Origin: Propionibacteriales bacterium
GTDB lineage: Bacteria > Actinomycetota > Actinomycetes > Propionibacteriales > Nocardioidaceae
DNA length: 53,741 bases
Assembly: GCA_025929075.1 (NCBI GenBank)
Contig: JAICMS010000005.1
Span: 1-53,741, forward strand
Direction of reading: 5' to 3'
Shown piece by piece: positions 44,456-53,662 of this stretch. Below the pieces are notes generated by a model. That model was not told where the DNA came from and searched no databases. It saw only the letters and a list, made by a program, of their open reading frames with translations. Position 1 is the stretch's first letter, and each line of letters begins with the position of its first letter. The position numbers were made by a program, and so were the translations under genes.

Positions 44456-45010
44456 TCACTCCCCTGTCTCGCCGTCGATCGACTCGCGCAGCAAGTCGGC
44501 ATGCCCGTTGTGTCGCGCATACTCCTCGATCATGTGCGCCAGCACCCACCGCAAGGAGAAACTCTCCCGTCCGTCCGACCGGGAGTGCGGCTCGGCGAGC
44601 GCTTCGGACTCGCCACGCTGCAGCTGCTCGTCGACGATTGCGCGCGACCGCGCGACGTTCTCCTCCCACAGCGCCCGCAAGTAGTCGCCTGAGTCATCGG
44701 CTGCAGTGTGCCACTCCCAGTCGCGGTCGGCCTCCCAGTCGACGCTCGCCCAGGGCTCGGACGCCGGTCGACCGGCGATCACCTTCGTGAACCAGCCGTC
44801 CTCTACCACCGCCAAGTGCTTGAGCATGCCTCCGAGCGTCATCGGGCTCGGCGAGATGGTGACCTGCAGCTGCTCGTCGGTCAGCCGACTGCACTTCCAA
44901 GCGAAGGTCGCTCGCTGGTAGTCCAGGAAGCCCAGCAGCGTCGCGGCCTCGCTTGCGACTAGCGGCGGCTCGGGCCGGCCGTGGTCATCGATCTGTACGT
45001 CGTCGCTCAT
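44456..45010 (-). CDS. DinB-family (DUF664) protein
   Basis: A 184-residue four-helix protein of the DinB/YfiT superfamily, often mycothiol- or bacillithiol-linked transferases. The three metal histidines fit HLAVVEDGWF near 70, and LAHMIEEYARHNGHADLL near 155-172. Arrangement of H, H, H with long spacing is typical. The ATG at 45010 follows TACGTT by 7 nt, so it is preferred to TTG 45040. Substrate unknown. Confidence 0.85.
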   Translation of the reverse strand: MSDDVQIDDHGRPEPPLVASEAATLLGFLDYQRATFAWKCSRLTDEQLQVTISPSPMTLGGMLKHLAVVEDGWFTKVIAGRPASEPWASVDWEADRDWEWHTAADDSGDYLRALWEENVARSRAIVDEQLQRGESEALAEPHSRSDGRESFSLRWVLAHMIEEYARHNGHADLLRESIDGETGE

Positions 45011-45017
45011 GCCAGCC

Positions 45018-45023
45018 AACGTA
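45018..45023 (-). promoter_or_regulatory. -10 box (TACGTT) of the DinB-type gene, leaderless
   Basis: TACGTT ends 7 nt before ATG 45010 and lies within the alternative extension from TTG 45040, ruling against that start. Confidence 0.45.
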
Positions 45024-45045
45024 GTGGTCTGGTCCGACAACCGCG

Positions 45046-45597
45046 TCAGGTCGCGGCGGCTCTGGCCAACGCCCGGATGTAGCGCGTCGCCGCCATCGAC
45101 TGGCCGAGCCGAACAAATGGTCCGCCAGCACTGACAAGCGGGTTCGCCGGACGACTGAATGAAAGGATCTGCACACTGACCGCGCCCCCGTCATCGATCG
45201 TCACGGTAAACGCTTCCTCACCGGTCAGCGGGTGACCGGACACTGTGCCTGTCGCGAGGACGCGGCGCTGCGGCTCTTCGACGAGGTAGGCCACCCGGCA
45301 AGGAATCACCAGCGACAGCGGCCGCCCGAGGCCCAGCAGCGCGGTCTGACCGGTGCTCGCTGTCGAGCCGCCGGCGGCGACGGCCAACCCGGCCGCCTCA
45401 TGCATCCGCCAGGCCATCAGTGCATGCGCCGCCCGCTCGAACGCCGCGTCCCCGCTTCCGATGATCGCCCGCCGCTGGAGCAGCCGGTAGCCGTCAGGCG
45501 GGCGGGTCGCCGTGGCGCCGACCTCCGGATAGGTGAACGAACGGTCGACGTACGTCGACAAGAGCTCGCCGAGGCGACCGCTCCGGACCACGCGCAT
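45046..45597 (-). CDS. DUF1990-family protein
   Basis: A 183-residue protein: SFTYPEVGAT near the start, then RRAIIGSGDAAFERAAHALMAWRMHEAAGL, and PCRVAYLVEEPQRRVLATGTVSGHPLTGEEAF, which are the conserved blocks of DUF1990 (split here by variable loops). The fold is probably a START-like or hotdog barrel; function unknown. GACGAT lies 6 nt before ATG 45597, a weak leaderless candidate. It is followed on the same strand by the DinB-type gene. Confidence 0.8.
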   Translation of the reverse strand: MRVVRSGRLGELLSTYVDRSFTYPEVGATATRPPDGYRLLQRRAIIGSGDAAFERAAHALMAWRMHEAAGLAVAAGGSTASTGQTALLGLGRPLSLVIPCRVAYLVEEPQRRVLATGTVSGHPLTGEEAFTVTIDDGGAVSVQILSFSRPANPLVSAGGPFVRLGQSMAATRYIRALARAAAT

Positions 45598-45670
45598 CGA
45601 CTGATCGTCGCACCTGCACCCCATCGGCCCGGTGCCGCGCAGCGGCAGGACGCGCCGAAACGCCCGGCGC

Positions 45671-45676
45671 TAGCGT
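45671..45676 (+). promoter_or_regulatory. -10 box (TAGCGT) of the methyltransferase gene, leaderless
   Basis: TAGCGT ends 6 nt before GTG 45683; the sequence is identical to the box of the CtaJ-like gene. Confidence 0.5.
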
Positions 45677-45682
45677 GCTGGG

Positions 45683-46507
45683 GTGGCAGACGACGTGTGG
45701 ACCGGTCTAGCCGACCGGTTTGCAGATGGTGCCTATGCCTCGGCGAAGGGGCGGGTACGCACCTCTGTCATGCACCACCAGTTGATGGAGCACCTGCCAC
45801 CGCCGCCGGCCACGGTGCTCGACGTCGGTGGGGGCGCGGGCCATCAGTCGCTGCCGCTGGCCCGCGTCGGCTATCAAGTGACGCTGCTGGACCCCTCGCC
45901 CGCGATGCTCGACAAGGCAAGGGCGCGGCTGGAGCGGTTGCCGGACGACGTACGTCGACGGGTGACGTTCATCCAGGCGGGCGGCGAGAATGCCGAGGCA
46001 GCCGTCGGCGGGCAGCTCTTCGCGGCAGTGCTCTGCCACGGCGTGCTGGGCTACCTCGATCGGCCCGACGACGTGGTCGAGCAGCTCTGCCGGCGCACTG
46101 AGGCCGGTGGACTCGTCTCCATCATGGCGGGCAACGCACATGCGGCGGCGGTCCGGCCAGCGCTGGAACGTCGTTGGAGCGATGCGCTGGCGGCCTTCGA
46201 CACCGACCGGGAGATCGGGGTGCTCGGGCTGCCGACCAGAGGGGACACGGTGGAGGGGCTCAGCGGGCTGCTGCGGGGCTACGGCGTGGAACCGGTGCGC
46301 TGGTACGGCATCTGGCTGTTCGTCGACTGGCTAGACCTGGCCGGCGTCGCCGTCGACCCCGGTGACGAAGAACGACTGGCTTCGCTGGCGGCAGTCGAGC
46401 TCGAAGCCGGGCGCCGAGACCCCTACCGTCAGCTCAGCCGGATCTTCCACCTGGTCGGCCGCAAGGTCCAGCAGTCACCTACTCCTGGACCGGCCGGCCG
46501 TAGGTGA
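45683..46507 (+). CDS. Class I SAM-dependent methyltransferase
   Basis: A 274-residue methyltransferase. Motif I VLDVGGGAGHQ lies near residues 44-54, motif II VTLLDPSPAML near 65-75, and ENAEAAVGGQLFAAVLCHGVL carries the post-I and motif IV regions. Overall layout resembles SmtA/CmoM-type enzymes (which act on modified tRNA uridine), but that assignment is loose. The end overlaps the convergent carboxymuconolactone-decarboxylase-like gene by 29 bp. Confidence 0.85.
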   Translation: MADDVWTGLADRFADGAYASAKGRVRTSVMHHQLMEHLPPPPATVLDVGGGAGHQSLPLARVGYQVTLLDPSPAMLDKARARLERLPDDVRRRVTFIQAGGENAEAAVGGQLFAAVLCHGVLGYLDRPDDVVEQLCRRTEAGGLVSIMAGNAHAAAVRPALERRWSDALAAFDTDREIGVLGLPTRGDTVEGLSGLLRGYGVEPVRWYGIWLFVDWLDLAGVAVDPGDEERLASLAAVELEAGRRDPYRQLSRIFHLVGRKVQQSPTPGPAGRR

Positions 46508-47066
46508 TGGCGTCGGTCACGATCGTCGGCAGCGATTCGACGAGTCGTGCGTCGGGATGGGCGCCTAGGGCGTCGTTGACGGTGGAGAAGGCGAGCCTCA
46601 GCGCAACGAAGGCCGTGATCGCGAAGATTTGCTCGTCGCTCATCCCCGCGTCCCGGAGACCCTGAACGTCGGCGGGCGACGTCGCATTGGGGTCCCTCAC
46701 AACCGATCGAGCCCAAGTCGACATGGCGGCCTCCTGCTCGGTGAGCCCCTCGTCCGTGCCAGTGAGCACGCCAGCCGCCAACTCGGCGTCGGAAGCCTCA
46801 GCCAGCTTGCCGCCCCACGCGAGGGAACAATAGGAGTCACCACGAGTCGACGCCGTGGCAGCCACGAGGATGCCGCGCTGCCGGAAGGACAGCCCGCTCG
46901 GTTCGAACGCGGCTGTCATCAGTTGGAACAACTGGCCGATCGTCTCGGGCTGGTAGGCCCAGAGCCGTGAGAAGTTCCGGATGAAACCGGAATCGGCGAC
47001 GTCGTCGTCGTACAGCGACTGTGCTTGCGGTGTCGTCGGCGGCTCGTCCAAGAAGCTGCCGGTCAT
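46479..47066 (-). CDS. Carboxymuconolactone decarboxylase/AhpD-like protein
   Basis: A 195-residue helical protein of the AhpD-like fold. FRQRGILVAATASTRGDSYCSLAWG (residues split across the catalytic helix) holds a single cysteine at about 82 where AhpD has CxxC and a histidine; the second cysteine is absent and W-G replaces the H. It may be a peroxidase-related member without AhpD-type reducing activity. The 3' end overlaps the methyltransferase gene end. The ATG at 47066 is chosen. Confidence 0.8.
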   Translation of the reverse strand: MTGSFLDEPPTTPQAQSLYDDDVADSGFIRNFSRLWAYQPETIGQLFQLMTAAFEPSGLSFRQRGILVAATASTRGDSYCSLAWGGKLAEASDAELAAGVLTGTDEGLTEQEAAMSTWARSVVRDPNATSPADVQGLRDAGMSDEQIFAITAFVALRLAFSTVNDALGAHPDARLVESLPTIVTDAITYGRPVQE

Positions 47067-47114
47067 GCCGCCAAGTGTCACACGGGTCCGGTGTCTCCGT
47101 CTTTCGGCTCTAGG

Positions 47115-47185
47115 AGCGGGTGAGGGGAATCGAACCCCCATGACCAGCTTGGAAGGCTGGGGCTCTGCCATTGAGCTACACCCGC
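47115..47185 (-). tRNA. tRNA-Gly (TCC)
   Basis: The complement folds with acceptor GCGGGTG/CACCCGC, a GGTTCGATTCC T arm and anticodon loop CTTCCAA, giving TCC. CCA is not encoded. Confidence 0.95.
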
Positions 47186-47345
47186 GAGCGGCCGCTGCCC
47201 GACCAGCGCCGGACCTGAACCGCGGCGTCTATGGTGCCATGTTCGAGGACGCCGAGCGATCGGGCGACTCGACTGGGATGTGGCCGAGCCGGTCTCCGTA
47301 CGGCGACGAAGATCTCGCCGAATGGGAAGCCGGACGCCGCTCGTC

Positions 47346-47351
47346 TAGACT
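47346..47351 (+). promoter_or_regulatory. -10 box (TAGACT) for tRNA-Pro
   Basis: TAGACT 39 nt upstream of the tRNA-Pro 5' end. It matches the box before tRNA-His exactly, but no -35 of quality is seen. Confidence 0.4.
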
Positions 47352-47390
47352 CGGCGGCTGGGCGTCGCCGCGAATCGGCACGCCGAGCAC

Positions 47391-47463
47391 CGGGGCGTAG
47401 CGTAGTGGCTAGCGCGCCTGCTTTGGGAGCAGGAGATCGCAGGTTCGAGTCCTGTCGCCCCGA
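47391..47463 (+). tRNA. tRNA-Pro (TGG)
   Basis: Folds with acceptor CGGGGCG/CGCCCCG, a GGTTCGAGTCC T arm and anticodon loop TTTGGGA, giving TGG. Discriminator A at 47463; CCA is not encoded. It lies 74 bp upstream of tig, as in related genomes. Confidence 0.95.
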
Positions 47464-47537
47464 CTCGCCCCGCCGCAACCCGAGCACCGGCCATGACCGG
47501 CCCGTCGTCCCGAGTCGAGATCCCAGAGGAGCCAGAA

Positions 47538-49031
47538 GTGAAGAGCGCCGTCGAGACGTTGAACCCGACCCGGGTGAAGCTCACCGTCGAGGTGCCCTTC
47601 GCCGAGCTCAAGCCCAGCCTGGACGAGGCCTACCGCAAGATCGGTCAGCAGATCACCGTGCCCGGCTTCCGCAGGGGCAAGGTGCCTGCACTGGTCATCG
47701 ACCAGCGGGTCGGTCGCGAGGCGGTCGTCCAGGAGGCGGTGTCCGAGGCACTGCCCGGCTTCTACTTCCGGGCGCTGCAGGAGAACGAGATCACGGCCCT
47801 GAGCCAGCCTGAACTTGACGTCGCCGAGGTCGCCGACGGGGTCGACCTTAGCTTCACCGCCGAGCTCGACGTCAAGCCCGAGATCAGCTTGCCGGACTTC
47901 GACAACCTCGAGGTCGAGGTCGACGACGCGACGGTCACTGACGAGGACGTCGAGGAGCAGGTCGAGGCGCTGCGCACGAGGTTCGGCAGCCTCAACCCGG
48001 TCGAACGTCCCGCTCAGGACGGCGACTTCGTGACGATCGACCTGTCGGCGTCCGACGACGGTACGGCGATCGAGGAGGCCCAGGCCACGGGGATGAGCTA
48101 CCAGGTCGGGCGGGCGACCATGCTCGAAGGGCTCGACGAGGCACTGGTCGGCATGTCGTCGGGTGACGAGAAGACGTTCTCAACCACGCTGATCGGCGGT
48201 GAGTACAAGGACCGTTCGGTCGACGTGACCGTGAAGGTCACCGCGGTCAAAGAGCAGGAGCTCCCAGAGCTCGACGACGAGTTCGCGCAGACGGCATCGG
48301 AGTTCGACACCATCGAGGAGCTGCGAAACGACCTTCGCGACCGGCTCACCCGAGGCGCACGTCTGCAGCAGGCCGAAGCGGCCAGGGACGCCGTGCTCGA
48401 GCGGCTCCTGTCGATGACCGAGATCCCCCTTCCCGAAACACTGATCGCCGAGCAGATTGCGGCGCGGCGTGACGCGGTCGACCAACAGCTCGCCTACGCC
48501 GGGATGACCAAGGCGGACCTGCTCTCGGCCAACGAGCAGACCGAGGAGGAGTTCGAAGCCGAGCTCGAGAAGCAGGTGAAGGACGCTATCGCCTCCCAGT
48601 TCCTGCTCGACGAGATCGCCAACCGCGAGGCCGTTTCGGTCGACCAGCAGGAGCTGACGGCCCTGGTGCTGCGCCGGGCGCAGCAGGCCGGGGTTTCGCC
48701 GGACGAGTACGCCAAGCACGCGACCGAGCACAACCACCTGCCCGAACTGGTGGCGGAGGCACGGCGCGGCAAGGCGCTCGCGACCCTGGTCGAGGACGCC
48801 ACGGTGACCGACAAGTCCGGCAACCGTGTCGAGCTGAGGTTGCTGCTGCCCGACGGCAGCTACGCCGAGGACACGCCGACCGGGCAGGACGCGGACGGTG
48901 CAGAGGGTGCAGAGGAGACCGTCGACGAACCGGACGCTGCCGGGCGCGAAGCCGGCGCGCGTCGGTCAGGGGCCGACCTTGCCGCTGGCATCACTGTCTC
49001 CGGCGACTATCTGTCCGCACCGGAGGAGTGA
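47538..49031 (+). CDS. tig: Trigger factor
   Basis: Ribosome-bound chaperone and prolyl isomerase, 497 residues (typical 430-470). The ribosome-binding loop GFRRGKVP lies near residues 44-51, the FKBP-type PPIase domain spans about 150-240, and helical arms follow. The last 60 residues are an acidic, low-complexity tail (TPTGQDADGAEGAEE and so on), as in other actinomycetes but long. The GTG at 47538 has GAGGAGCC upstream. It heads the tig-clpP1-clpP2-clpX cluster. Confidence 0.97.
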   Translation: MKSAVETLNPTRVKLTVEVPFAELKPSLDEAYRKIGQQITVPGFRRGKVPALVIDQRVGREAVVQEAVSEALPGFYFRALQENEITALSQPELDVAEVADGVDLSFTAELDVKPEISLPDFDNLEVEVDDATVTDEDVEEQVEALRTRFGSLNPVERPAQDGDFVTIDLSASDDGTAIEEAQATGMSYQVGRATMLEGLDEALVGMSSGDEKTFSTTLIGGEYKDRSVDVTVKVTAVKEQELPELDDEFAQTASEFDTIEELRNDLRDRLTRGARLQQAEAARDAVLERLLSMTEIPLPETLIAEQIAARRDAVDQQLAYAGMTKADLLSANEQTEEEFEAELEKQVKDAIASQFLLDEIANREAVSVDQQELTALVLRRAQQAGVSPDEYAKHATEHNHLPELVAEARRGKALATLVEDATVTDKSGNRVELRLLLPDGSYAEDTPTGQDADGAEGAEETVDEPDAAGREAGARRSGADLAAGITVSGDYLSAPEE

Positions 49032-49036
49032 CCTCG

Positions 49037-49053
49037 TCCGCTGTCGGCGAACA
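49037..49053. promoter_or_regulatory. ClgR-type box upstream of clpP1
   Basis: The palindrome CGCTGTCGGCG (49039-49049) reads CGCCGACAGCG on the complement, fitting the ClgR consensus CGCY-NAN-RGCG. Its centre is about 60 bp upstream of the predicted clpP1 transcription start. ClgR activates clpP1P2 in Streptomyces, Corynebacterium and Mycobacterium. clgR itself is not in this window. Confidence 0.55.
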
Positions 49054-49090
49054 CCGCGCCGAGTCCCCTGGGAATGTCGATCCCTGCCGA

Positions 49091-49096
49091 TAGTGT
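49091..49096 (+). promoter_or_regulatory. -10 box (TAGTGT) of clpP1, leaderless
   Basis: TAGTGT ends 7 nt before GTG 49104, placing the start of transcription at that codon and excluding ATG 49074. Confidence 0.55.
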
Positions 49097-49103
49097 CGGT
49101 GCC

Positions 49104-49760
49104 GTGACCCCAGACAAATCATCGCCAGCACGCGCGGGCGTCAGCATCGAGGCCAATGGTCGATCGTCCACTGCTGGCCTCGACGACCGAATCTACGAAC
49201 GGCTGCTCAGGGAGCGCATCGTCTTCCTCGGGTCGGAGGTGCGCGACGACAACGCGAACGTCATCTGCGCCCAAATGCTGCTGCTCAGCGCGGAGGACCC
49301 CCGCAGTGACATCTTCCTCTACATCAACAGCCCCGGCGGTGCCGTCGACGCCGGCATGGCGATCTACGACACGATGCAGTTCGTCCCCAATGACGTCGCG
49401 ACGGTCGGGATGGGCCTGGCGGCATCGATGGGCCAGTTCCTGCTCTGCGCCGGCTCCAAGGGCAAGCGGTTCGCACTGCCGCACGCGCGCATCATGATGC
49501 ACCAGCCGTCGGGTGGATTGGGCGGCTCGGCGTCCGACATCAAGATCCAGGCCGAGCAGTCGCTCTACATCAAGAAGGTCCTCTTCGAACTGATCAGCAA
49601 GCACACCGGGCAGGGCGTCGAGCAGGTCGAGCGTGACGCCGACCGCGACCGCTGGTTCACGGCGCAGGAGGCCAAGGACTACGGCTTCATCGACGACGTC
49701 GTCGAGCAGGCCTCCGACGTCAGCGGTGGCAAGTCCAACTCCGCGAGGGGGTTCGAGTGA
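49104..49760 (+). CDS. clpP1: ATP-dependent Clp protease proteolytic subunit 1
   Basis: Serine peptidase of the ClpP1P2 heterotetradecamer, 218 residues from GTG 49104. The triad is S108 (LAASMGQF), H133 (MMHQPSGG) and an aspartate near 185; the YINSPGG strand is at 73-79. Actinomycetes need both ClpP1 and ClpP2 for an active barrel. The GTG is chosen from the -10 box 7 nt upstream. A ClgR-type box lies further upstream. The last four bases overlap clpP2. Confidence 0.97.
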   Translation: MTPDKSSPARAGVSIEANGRSSTAGLDDRIYERLLRERIVFLGSEVRDDNANVICAQMLLLSAEDPRSDIFLYINSPGGAVDAGMAIYDTMQFVPNDVATVGMGLAASMGQFLLCAGSKGKRFALPHARIMMHQPSGGLGGSASDIKIQAEQSLYIKKVLFELISKHTGQGVEQVERDADRDRWFTAQEAKDYGFIDDVVEQASDVSGGKSNSARGFE

Positions 49761-50404
49761 CCGACAACCAGCAGTTCGGCTTGATCACGCCGCGAGCTGA
49801 GTACTTCATCCCGCAGTGGGAGGAGCGGACGTCGTACGGCGTGCGGCGGATCGACCCCTTCGCGAAGCTCTTCGAGGACCGCATCATCTTCCTCGGCACA
49901 CCGATCAGCGACGACATCGCCAACGCGGTGATGGCCCAGCTGTTGTGCCTGCAGGCCATGGATTCCGAGCGCATGATCAGCATCTACATCAACAGCCCGG
50001 GTGGCTCGTTCACGGCGCTCACCGCCATCTACGACACCGTGCGCTACCTCAAGCCCGACGTGCAGACCGTCTGCCTGGGGCAGGCGGCGTCGGCAGCGGC
50101 GGTTCTCCTGGCGGCCGGCACTCGCGGCAAGCGGATGGCGCTCCCCAACAGCCGGATCCTGATCCACCAGCCCTACACCGAGGGCGCCTACGGACAGGCC
50201 AGCGACATCGAGATCCAGGCCAACGAGATCCTGCGGATGCGGACGCTGCTCGAGCAGATGATTTCTGAGAACACCGGCCGCTCGATCGAGGAGGTCAGCC
50301 GGGATATCGAGCGCGACAAGATCCTGACTGCCGAACAGGCGATCGAGTACGGCCTGATCGACCAGGTGCTCGAGTCACAGAAGGCGACACCGGCAACGGC
50401 TTGA
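49757..50404 (+). CDS. clpP2: ATP-dependent Clp protease proteolytic subunit 2
   Basis: Second Clp peptidase subunit, 215 residues. The nucleophile S112 is in [10 protein letters not shown]137 in LIHQPY, and YINSPGGS lies at 77-84. The AASAAA surrounding is typical of ClpP2, which docks ClpX and ClpC1. The GTG start overlaps the clpP1 stop in GTGA (49757-49760), giving coupled translation of the two barrel halves. Confidence 0.97.
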   Translation: MTDNQQFGLITPRAEYFIPQWEERTSYGVRRIDPFAKLFEDRIIFLGTPISDDIANAVMAQLLCLQAMDSERMISIYINSPGGSFTALTAIYDTVRYLKPDVQTVCLGQAASAAAVLLAAGTRGKRMALPNSRILIHQPYTEGAYGQASDIEIQANEILRMRTLLEQMISENTGRSIEEVSRDIERDKILTAEQAIEYGLIDQVLESQKATPATA

Positions 50405-50508
50405 CCGAACTTACCCACGGTTGACGGCTTCTGCCGGTACCGTCGACACTTGAACGGCAGGTCGAGGTGCCCAGGCACCGAGGCCGGACGACGAAGGAGA
50501 CCTCACGG

Positions 50509-51792
<1,284 letters not shown>

Positions 51793-51801
51793 CCCTCTGC
51801 C

Positions 51802-51842
51802 GAGCCGCGGCGCCAGCCGCTCACGCCGTCTCCCCGCGGCTC
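51802..51842 (+). terminator. Hairpin after clpX
   Basis: GAGCCGCGG (51802-51810) pairs with CCGCGGCTC (51834-51842), loop 23 nt. It begins 10 bp after the clpX stop. No T-tract. Confidence 0.5.
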
Positions 51843-51869
51843 CTCCCTCGCCGCCGTTGGGAAGGTACC

Positions 51870-51896
51870 GGTGGTCGCGAGCGAAGAGGGACCACC
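51870..51896 (+). promoter_or_regulatory. Hairpin upstream of bioY
   Basis: GGTGGTC (51870-51876) pairs with GACCACC (51890-51896), 21 bp before the bioY GTG. It could be an attenuator, an operator or a second terminator arm. It does not resemble a BirA or BioQ site that I recognise. Confidence 0.35.
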
Positions 51897-51917
51897 CGTC
51901 TCGAGCAAGGAGCGCCC

Positions 51918-52493
51918 GTGGCCTTCTCCGTCGCCGTACCCGACCGCAGAGTCCTCGCCGACCTGATCCCCGGCTCGCTGGCCCGAGATGCCGGCCTTGT
52001 GGTCGCCGGAGCGGGGCTCACTGGCCTGGCTGCCCAGATCTCGATTTTGACGCCGCTCTCGCCGGTGCCGTTCACGCTGCAGACGCTGGCCGTGCTCGTG
52101 ACCGGCGCGGCCCTGGGCACCCTCCGCGGTGCTCTGTCGATGGTCGTCTACCTGTTGGCGGGCATCGCCGGCGTGCCGTGGTTCGCCGACCACTCAGGCG
52201 GGCTCGGCGGCCCATCGTTCGGGTACATCGTCGGGTTCGTCCTCGCGGCGGCCCTAGTGGGAGCGCTGGCCCGACGTGGCGCCGACCGGCAGGTCGCGAC
52301 CACGTTGGCGCTCATGGTCGCCGGCAGTCTCGTCGTCTACGTCGTCGGCACGGCCTGGTTGGCGCTCGACCTCGACCTCAGCGCCGGGCGGGCCTTCGAC
52401 CTCGGTGTACGGCCGTTCCTCGCGACCGACGCGATCAAGCTGGCCGTGGCTGCGCTGGCTTTCCCCGCCGCCTGGCGGTTGGCCCGACGCTGA
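51918..52493 (+). CDS. bioY: Biotin transporter subunit BioY
   Basis: S-component of an ECF-type biotin importer, 191 residues with six hydrophobic helices. PLSPVPFTLQTLAVLVTGAALG near 48-69 and the GGPSFGYIVGF segment near 90-100 are the biotin-binding BioY blocks. bioM and bioN (energy subunits) are not adjacent; BioY can act alone or share subunits. The GTG has AAGGAG at good spacing. Confidence 0.93.
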   Translation: MAFSVAVPDRRVLADLIPGSLARDAGLVVAGAGLTGLAAQISILTPLSPVPFTLQTLAVLVTGAALGTLRGALSMVVYLLAGIAGVPWFADHSGGLGGPSFGYIVGFVLAAALVGALARRGADRQVATTLALMVAGSLVVYVVGTAWLALDLDLSAGRAFDLGVRPFLATDAIKLAVAALAFPAAWRLARR

Positions 52494-52567
52494 CTCGCCG
52501 TACGGCGACGACCGGACTCGACGACCGGACTCGGCGGCCGGGCTCGACGCGAAGGCAGACTGGTCGA

Positions 52568-52972
52568 ATGGCCGACGCGATCCAGTTCCGGTGGCGTGAG
52601 CAGCTCGATGACAGCCAGCTCGTCACCCTCACGCTGTCCCACGGTGGCAATGCGGAGCCTGGCTGGTGGAACCAGATCCGTCGTCACAGTCTCGGATGGG
52701 TCAGCGCCCATACCGGCGGCAGGGTCCTGATCGGCTTCGCCAATGTCGCGTGGGACGGAGGCGACCATGCTTTCCTTCTCGACCCCAAGGTGCATGCCGA
52801 CTACCAGCGCCGCGGCATCGGGACGGAGCTGGTGCGGCGGTGCGAGCAAGCCGCCCGCGATGCCGGCTGTTCCTGGTTGCACGTCGACTTCCGCCCGGAG
52901 CTGCGGCCGTTCTACTTTCAAGCCTGCGGGTTCCGCGCAACCGACGCTGGCCTCATCGACCTGTCCGGGTGA
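52568..52972 (+). CDS. GNAT-family N-acetyltransferase, small
   Basis: A 134-residue acetyltransferase. Motif A is DYQRRGIGTELVRRCEQAAR near residues 77-96, with FYFQACGFRATDAGL near the end as motif B. It is the short general GNAT form; the substrate is unknown. CAGACT lies 6 nt before the ATG at 52568, a possible leaderless -10. It sits between bioY and a convergent methyltransferase gene. Confidence 0.85.
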   Translation: MADAIQFRWREQLDDSQLVTLTLSHGGNAEPGWWNQIRRHSLGWVSAHTGGRVLIGFANVAWDGGDHAFLLDPKVHADYQRRGIGTELVRRCEQAARDAGCSWLHVDFRPELRPFYFQACGFRATDAGLIDLSG

Positions 52973-52996
52973 GGCTCGGCTCCCGCGAGTGGGCGG

Positions 52997-53662
52997 CTAC
53001 CCGCGGCCCACTACAGCGCGCTCTCGAACCAGGCCGACGACGTCCCAGTCCCACGAGTGGTGTCGAGACGCGGTCGTCAGGCCGCTCGCCTCGGCGACCG
53101 CGACCATCGCCTTCGGCGGGTGCACGAACGCCCGGAAGCTGTTACGGCGCAGCCGTTGCAGCATGTTCTCCGAGCCGAAGGCCAGCCTGGTGATCGCGTT
53201 GTCGGCCGGGTGGCTGTAGACGAGCAAGCGCCGAGCATGGTCGGCGGCCGCGGTCAACAAGCTGCGGTAGTCGGGGTAGCAGCAGACGACTCGATGCAAA
53301 ACCACCACGTCGACAACCTCGACCTCGCCTGGTGCTGTGGCGATGTCGACGAAGCGGCGCGTCACCCGGTCGGCCATGCCTGCTTGCTCCAGCAAGCGTG
53401 CCGCCTCGGCCTCGTACGTCGTGGAGATCTCCAGGTTGGTCACATGGGAGGCGCCGTGACGCAGCAACTCGATGTGGAGATTGCCGACGCCGCCGCCGAT
53501 CTCGAGCACCGATGCTCCGCTGACTCCGTGGCTGGCGACGAAGTCGACGATCCTGCTCGCCGTCGGGTTAAGCCCTGACTTGGCGTACCGCTTGGCGACC
53601 CGGCGCGCGAACCGTCCGGTGAAGACGGACTCATAGTCGTCGTGGTCGCAGCAGCCGGCCAT
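52997..53662 (-). CDS. Class I SAM-dependent methyltransferase, cysteine-led type
   Basis: A 221-residue methyltransferase of the kind seen in actinomycetes with a CC near the start (GCCDHDDYE). Motif I is VLEIGGGVGNLHIELL near residues 50-65, and VVDVVVLHRVVCCYPDYRSLL near 113-133 holds motif IV and an unusual CC. It resembles mycobacterial relatives of Mg-protoporphyrin-type methyltransferases, without proof of substrate. CATACT lies 6 nt before ATG 53662, supporting that start over ATG-like sites upstream. Confidence 0.82.
   Translation of the reverse strand: MAGCCDHDDYESVFTGRFARRVAKRYAKSGLNPTASRIVDFVASHGVSGASVLEIGGGVGNLHIELLRHGASHVTNLEISTTYEAEAARLLEQAGMADRVTRRFVDIATAPGEVEVVDVVVLHRVVCCYPDYRSLLTAAADHARRLLVYSHPADNAITRLAFGSENMLQRLRRNSFRAFVHPPKAMVAVAEASGLTTASRHHSWDWDVVGLVRERAVVGRG

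Noticed and set aside
47186-47390. Possible small protein genes (for example ATG 47239 to 47400) between tRNA-Gly and tRNA-Pro.
   Set aside because: The frame runs into tRNA-Pro, has no ribosome binding site and no coding-like composition. The gap probably holds tRNA promoters.
47115-47463. tRNA pair as an attachment site for an integrated element.
   Set aside because: No integrase, no repeat of a tRNA 3' end and conserved core genes on both sides.
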